The notes beneath the pieces are model-generated. The model was not told the DNA's origin, did not search any database, and saw only the letters and a list, made by a program, of their open reading frames with translations. From assembly GCF_016648105.1 (NCBI RefSeq), contig NZ_JACVVE010000001.1, forward strand, positions 62,001 to 126,000: 64,000 nucleotides of DNA. The letters are read 5' to 3'. This DNA is from Pseudomonas sp. S31. Lineage in GTDB: Bacteria > Pseudomonadota > Gammaproteobacteria > Pseudomonadales > Pseudomonadaceae. This document shows, in pieces, positions 60,912 through 64,000 of the stretch. How positions within the stretch are numbered: the stretch's first letter is position 1; each line of letters begins with the position of its first letter. Position numbers and translations under genes: made by a program.

Positions 60912-63900
60912 TTACTGCGCCGCGGCGGTTGCCGGCGGTGCGTCATTGGTCACCCGCAGAATTCCCCACAGCCCCGAGAGGTTGCCGTAGGCGGCATAGT
61001 CGCGGAACAGGTAGTCCCCCGGTACCGCGTTGGCACCCCCGGCACTCGGCAGCATGAAGCTGAAGTGCGCCGCCGGCAGCACGCTTTCCTGGGCGCCGAT
61101 GTACATGGCCATCGGGTTGTAGCCGAAGCGCACCGAGCCGATGCCAGGCAGGCCCATGGGGTAGCCATCGATGTCGTTCTTCTCGGCCTGGTAGTTGTGC
61201 AGCGGCCACAGGTGCCCGTCGAGCTGGTAGGTGATGCCGCGGCTGCCACCACTTGGCATCAGCACATGGCTGCGCACCGGCTGGCCAGGCTTGGCGTACA
61301 GCACCGGAGTTTGTGGATCGCCGCCCACCAGCGCGTTGCTGTAGGCCATATGGGCATTGGGCACATCGGCAAGGCCGAAGCCATCGGCATGGCCAAAGGG
61401 TGCATCGGGGGCTAGCCCGAAGCGCAGCCACAGCGGCTCGGTCTTGTAGTTGAGGGCCATGTTGCCGTTGTCCTTGGGATCGCCGGGCACACCATTGCCC
61501 TCGGTGGCGATCCCTTCCACCGGACGGCCATCGGCCCAACGCATGTTCATCGAGCGCTGCCAGACCGTCACCAGGTCGCGGTAGTCGGCTTGGCCGCTGA
61601 CCTTGACCGTGGCCTGGGCACGGCTGGCGGTGTCCTCGGTCCAGGTCGCGGTTTGCGGCAGGATGCTCATGGCGCCGACCAGGCCTTTCTGCGGTTGCTT
61701 GATGACATCGGCAGGCGTCAGGTTGAGGCCACCGAACTCGATCGCCGTGGTGTTGATGTTGTCCACCGTGCGGCCCAGTTGCAGCACCGGCTTGCCTTCA
61801 CGCTCCAAGTGCCCGGCGTAGTACTGGTACACCCGGCTCGGGTAGGCACCACTGTTACCCGCGCGCGGTGGCACGGTCTGCACGGGGTTGGCACCGACGT
61901 TGACGCCGTCGGACTTGGTGATGTCGTAGGCCAGCAACTGCGCATGCAGGCCCACATGGCTGGACGGGCGCATCAGGTTGTTGTTGAAGGCGGTGGAGCC
62001 TTCGCCATCGAAGCGATCGCGCTTGACCACGTTCTGCATGACCGCAGTGCTGGGCAGGTCCGGCATGACCATTGGCAGGCGGTTTTCCAGGGTGATGCTG
62101 ACGCAATCACCGGCATTGGCGCGCAGTACCAAGGGCTCGACCGGCACGCCTGGCTTGAGCTTGCCGCTGATCGGGTCGAGGTCTGCCTTGCGCACGTACA
62201 GCACGGCCGTCGGGTCATGCAGTGGCGCGCTGTGGCCGCCGACGGTGAAGGTGGTGCCGTCCTCCTCGTCGACCACCGTTACCTGCGGGATGCTGGTCGC
62301 GCGGTTGTTGAACACCAACGTGCCACCGCTTGCCTTCAAGGGCCCACCCACGTGCTGGCCGACCCCGGCCGGGTCGCCAATGCTGACGCCGTTGCGGTTC
62401 TCGAGGATGTCGTTGGCCAGCGCGGCGACGATTTCGTAGCTGCGCTTGACCGTGGCACGGGTGCCGATGCCGTTGGGGTTGGCCGTGGTTTTCGGGCATA
62501 TGCCGTCGAAATTCACGGTGTTGCGCATGGCCACCGGCTGCGGGTTGTTCGGCAGCGGGAACAGGTCGGCGCGCTGCGCGGTATAGTTGCGCATCACGCC
62601 CCAGATCCCGTTCCAGTAGCCTTCCAGGGCGGCGTCCATGGAGTACAGGTAGTCGCCGTTGGTGGCTGCCGAACTGGAAATCATCGACACCGGCGCCATG
62701 AAGCCCATCTGTTCGGAGATACCGATCATCTGCGACGCCTTCCAGCCCGAGTTGGAGCTGTTGCCGAAGCCAGAGCCATTCTGCAGCCACTTGACGCCAT
62801 GCAAGGTAACGTTGTGCTCCTCTTCGTGGCCGCCGGCGTGCAGGCGCAGGCGCACGTTGTCCCCCGAGTAGGTTCGCAGCATCGGCGTGAAGGGGTCGCC
62901 GGGTTCGCTGCCGGCCTTGTTGATGTGGGGCGGGAACAGCGTGGTGCCGCCAGTCGGGCCGACCGCCGAGGTGATCGCCGAGGGTGCCAGGTTCATCGCC
63001 GGGATAGCACGGTCGGTACGGCTTTGCATCGCATAGCCCAGGTCCCCGCCCAAGCCGTCGGCCTGCATGCCGCGCTTGCCGTCCGGGCCGACCTTGTTCG
63101 GGTCGAACACGCGCAAGGCCAGCGGTTCGTTGCGGTAGTTGACGACGAACATGCCGGGGTCATCCACCGAAATCGCCTGCGGGCATGGCCGGGTTGGGCA
63201 ACCTGGGCTGAGCCCGCCGCGCGACTCGACCACCGACTCGAGCAGGTTCGAGGCTTTCTGGCGCACGGGGGGGTTGATGGCGTAGCGGAAGCTGTCGGCG
63301 GTCGCCGGGTAAGCCTGGCCGTTGGGCACGCCATCGGGGCCGGCGCCCACGTAGACCCCCGCTTCGTATGCATGCTGGAAGTCGCTGTACTCCAGGAAGA
63401 ACTCACGGTAGCTGTCATTCTTGCCATCGCCATCATGGTCGCCGGTCTTGATCACCGCTTGCCAGGAGGTAGGCCCGCCGTCGGCACGCAGTGCCGGGTT
63501 GTACAGCTGTTCGCCGGTCTCGGCGTGGTACCAGGTGGAGCCAGCGGGTTCGGCCAGCACGGTGGCGTACAGGCCCAGTTGCTGGTGAGTGGATGGGCCA
63601 AGGTGGTCATGGGTGAAGATGGTGCCCAGCCCCCGGTCGACGTTGTGCACGTTGACCAGCGGGTCGGCGAACCAACGTTGCATGGCGGTACGCGCACCCA
63701 ACCAGTCGGCGCGGCCGAAGCGCCCGAAGTACGGGTGCTGCCTGGCCTTTGGACAGGCCGCCGTACCCTCGCGGCTGTCGCCTTCGCTGCAGCCATTGAA
63801 GGCACGAATGGCATGCACGCGTTCGACCACGCTGCCGGGCGAGAGGATACCGTCTTCGTAGTTCCAGCCGTTGGCCGAACCGTCGGCGGCGGTCAGGTCC

Positions 63901-64000
63901 CACTTGGGCAGGTGGATATGCTGGCCGATCACGTCGGTTGGGGTCCGCACCTGGTAGTCGTCCATTTCATAGAACGACGGGATCAGGTTGGTGTGGGTGT
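60912..64000 (-). CDS. Giant multicopper oxidase, MnxG/McoA (manganese oxidase) type, C-terminal part
   Basis: The frame is open across the right edge, so the N terminus is missing; about 1029 residues are visible. Copper-ligand motifs include GQHIHLPKWD, IFTHDHLGPSTHQQ, EHNVTLHGVKW and HLWPLHNYQ, within repeated cupredoxin domains. A type 1 HCHxxxHxxxM motif is not found in the visible part, unlike laccases, which carry it at the C terminus. It would therefore have to lie upstream, as in permuted MnxG/McoA proteins of Mn(II)-oxidising Pseudomonas. Downstream SCO chaperones and a cytochrome support a copper enzyme in the periplasm or at the surface. The metal substrate is inferred from family resemblance only. 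Confidence 0.85.
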   Translation of the reverse strand, partial: THTNLIPSFYEMDDYQVRTPTDVIGQHIHLPKWDLTAADGSANGWNYEDGILSPGSVVERVHAIRAFNGCSEGDSREGTAACPKARQHPYFGRFGRADWLGARTAMQRWFADPLVNVHNVDRGLGTIFTHDHLGPSTHQQLGLYATVLAEPAGSTWYHAETGEQLYNPALRADGGPTSWQAVIKTGDHDGDGKNDSYREFFLEYSDFQHAYEAGVYVGAGPDGVPNGQAYPATADSFRYAINPPVRQKASNLLESVVESRGGLSPGCPTRPCPQAISVDDPGMFVVNYRNEPLALRVFDPNKVGPDGKRGMQADGLGGDLGYAMQSRTDRAIPAMNLAPSAITSAVGPTGGTTLFPPHINKAGSEPGDPFTPMLRTYSGDNVRLRLHAGGHEEEHNVTLHGVKWLQNGSGFGNSSNSGWKASQMIGISEQMGFMAPVSMISSSAATNGDYLYSMDAALEGYWNGIWGVMRNYTAQRADLFPLPNNPQPVAMRNTVNFDGICPKTTANPNGIGTRATVKRSYEIVAALANDILENRNGVSIGDPAGVGQHVGGPLKASGGTLVFNNRATSIPQVTVVDEEDGTTFTVGGHSAPLHDPTAVLYVRKADLDPISGKLKPGVPVEPLVLRANAGDCVSITLENRLPMVMPDLPSTAVMQNVVKRDRFDGEGSTAFNNNLMRPSSHVGLHAQLLAYDITKSDGVNVGANPVQTVPPRAGNSGAYPSRVYQYYAGHLEREGKPVLQLGRTVDNINTTAIEFGGLNLTPADVIKQPQKGLVGAMSILPQTATWTEDTASRAQATVKVSGQADYRDLVTVWQRSMNMRWADGRPVEGIATEGNGVPGDPKDNGNMALNYKTEPLWLRFGLAPDAPFGHADGFGLADVPNAHMAYSNALVGGDPQTPVLYAKPGQPVRSHVLMPSGGSRGITYQLDGHLWPLHNYQAEKNDIDGYPMGLPGIGSVRFGYNPMAMYIGAQESVLPAAHFSFMLPSAGGANAVPGDYLFRDYAAYGNLSGLWGILRVTNDAPPATAAAQ

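Overview
The window is 64 kb of a high-GC gammaproteobacterial chromosome, almost certainly a Pseudomonas of the P. putida group. The support is the recurrent REP hairpin pairs (core GCGGGTAAACCCGCTCCTAC) between genes, the codon bias, and family-level matches such as NfrAB, the PACE transporter, quinohemoprotein amine dehydrogenase and a manganese-oxidase-type multicopper oxidase. No tRNA, rRNA, CRISPR array, IS element or prophage was found.

Left part (1-23.3 kb). The window opens with a broken CHASE-domain signalling gene. A GapN-like aldehyde dehydrogenase, a VOC protein and an unknown 392-aa protein follow. Biosynthetic ilvA comes next, preceded by a complete attenuator: an Ile-rich leader peptide, a terminator and an antiterminator. 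A PACE transporter is next. A tightly overlapping five-gene operon (6868-15124) encodes WecB, NfrB, NfrA, a DUF4434 protein and a membrane diguanylate cyclase. It looks like a self-contained c-di-GMP-activated exopolysaccharide (N4-glycan-receptor type) pathway. An RstAB-like two-component system and a divergent RND adaptor/pump follow. After the pump is a small gene coupled to a Fic-domain gene that is fused in frame to MobA.

Middle part (23.3-38.8 kb). This is a complete quinohemoprotein amine dehydrogenase locus. It holds the three subunits (alpha, CTQ-bearing gamma, beta), the radical SAM maturase QhpD, the flavoprotein QhpG, the protease QhpE, the exporter QhpF, an AcoR-like sigma-54 activator, an aryl-aldehyde dehydrogenase behind a near-perfect sigma-54 promoter, an outer-membrane porin and an acyl-CoA ligase. 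Together they could oxidise an aromatic or aliphatic amine in the periplasm to the aldehyde, then the acid, then the acyl-CoA.

Right part (39-55 kb). This is an unusual curli-type locus. A rightward, sigma-54-promoted operon encodes two paralogous secreted proteins (the second with cadherin-like repeats) and two curlin-repeat proteins. A convergent leftward operon, also with a -24/-12 element, encodes an output-less response regulator, a GspE/PilB ATPase, PilM/N/O/P-like proteins, a TPR-secretin, three pseudopilins, and then csgE, csgF and csgG. Nearly all of these genes overlap. Curli export is therefore joined to a T2SS/type IV pilus-like machine that has no GspF platform or prepilin peptidase in the window. 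An alkB gene lies between the two operons.

Right edge (55.3-64 kb). A leftward operon holds a partial giant multicopper oxidase of the MnxG/McoA type, a YVTN beta-propeller protein, two SCO copper chaperones, a cytochrome c/solute-binding fusion and a SurA-N-like protein. It is probably a periplasmic metal-oxidation module.

All calls come from reading the sequence by eye. No database search was run.
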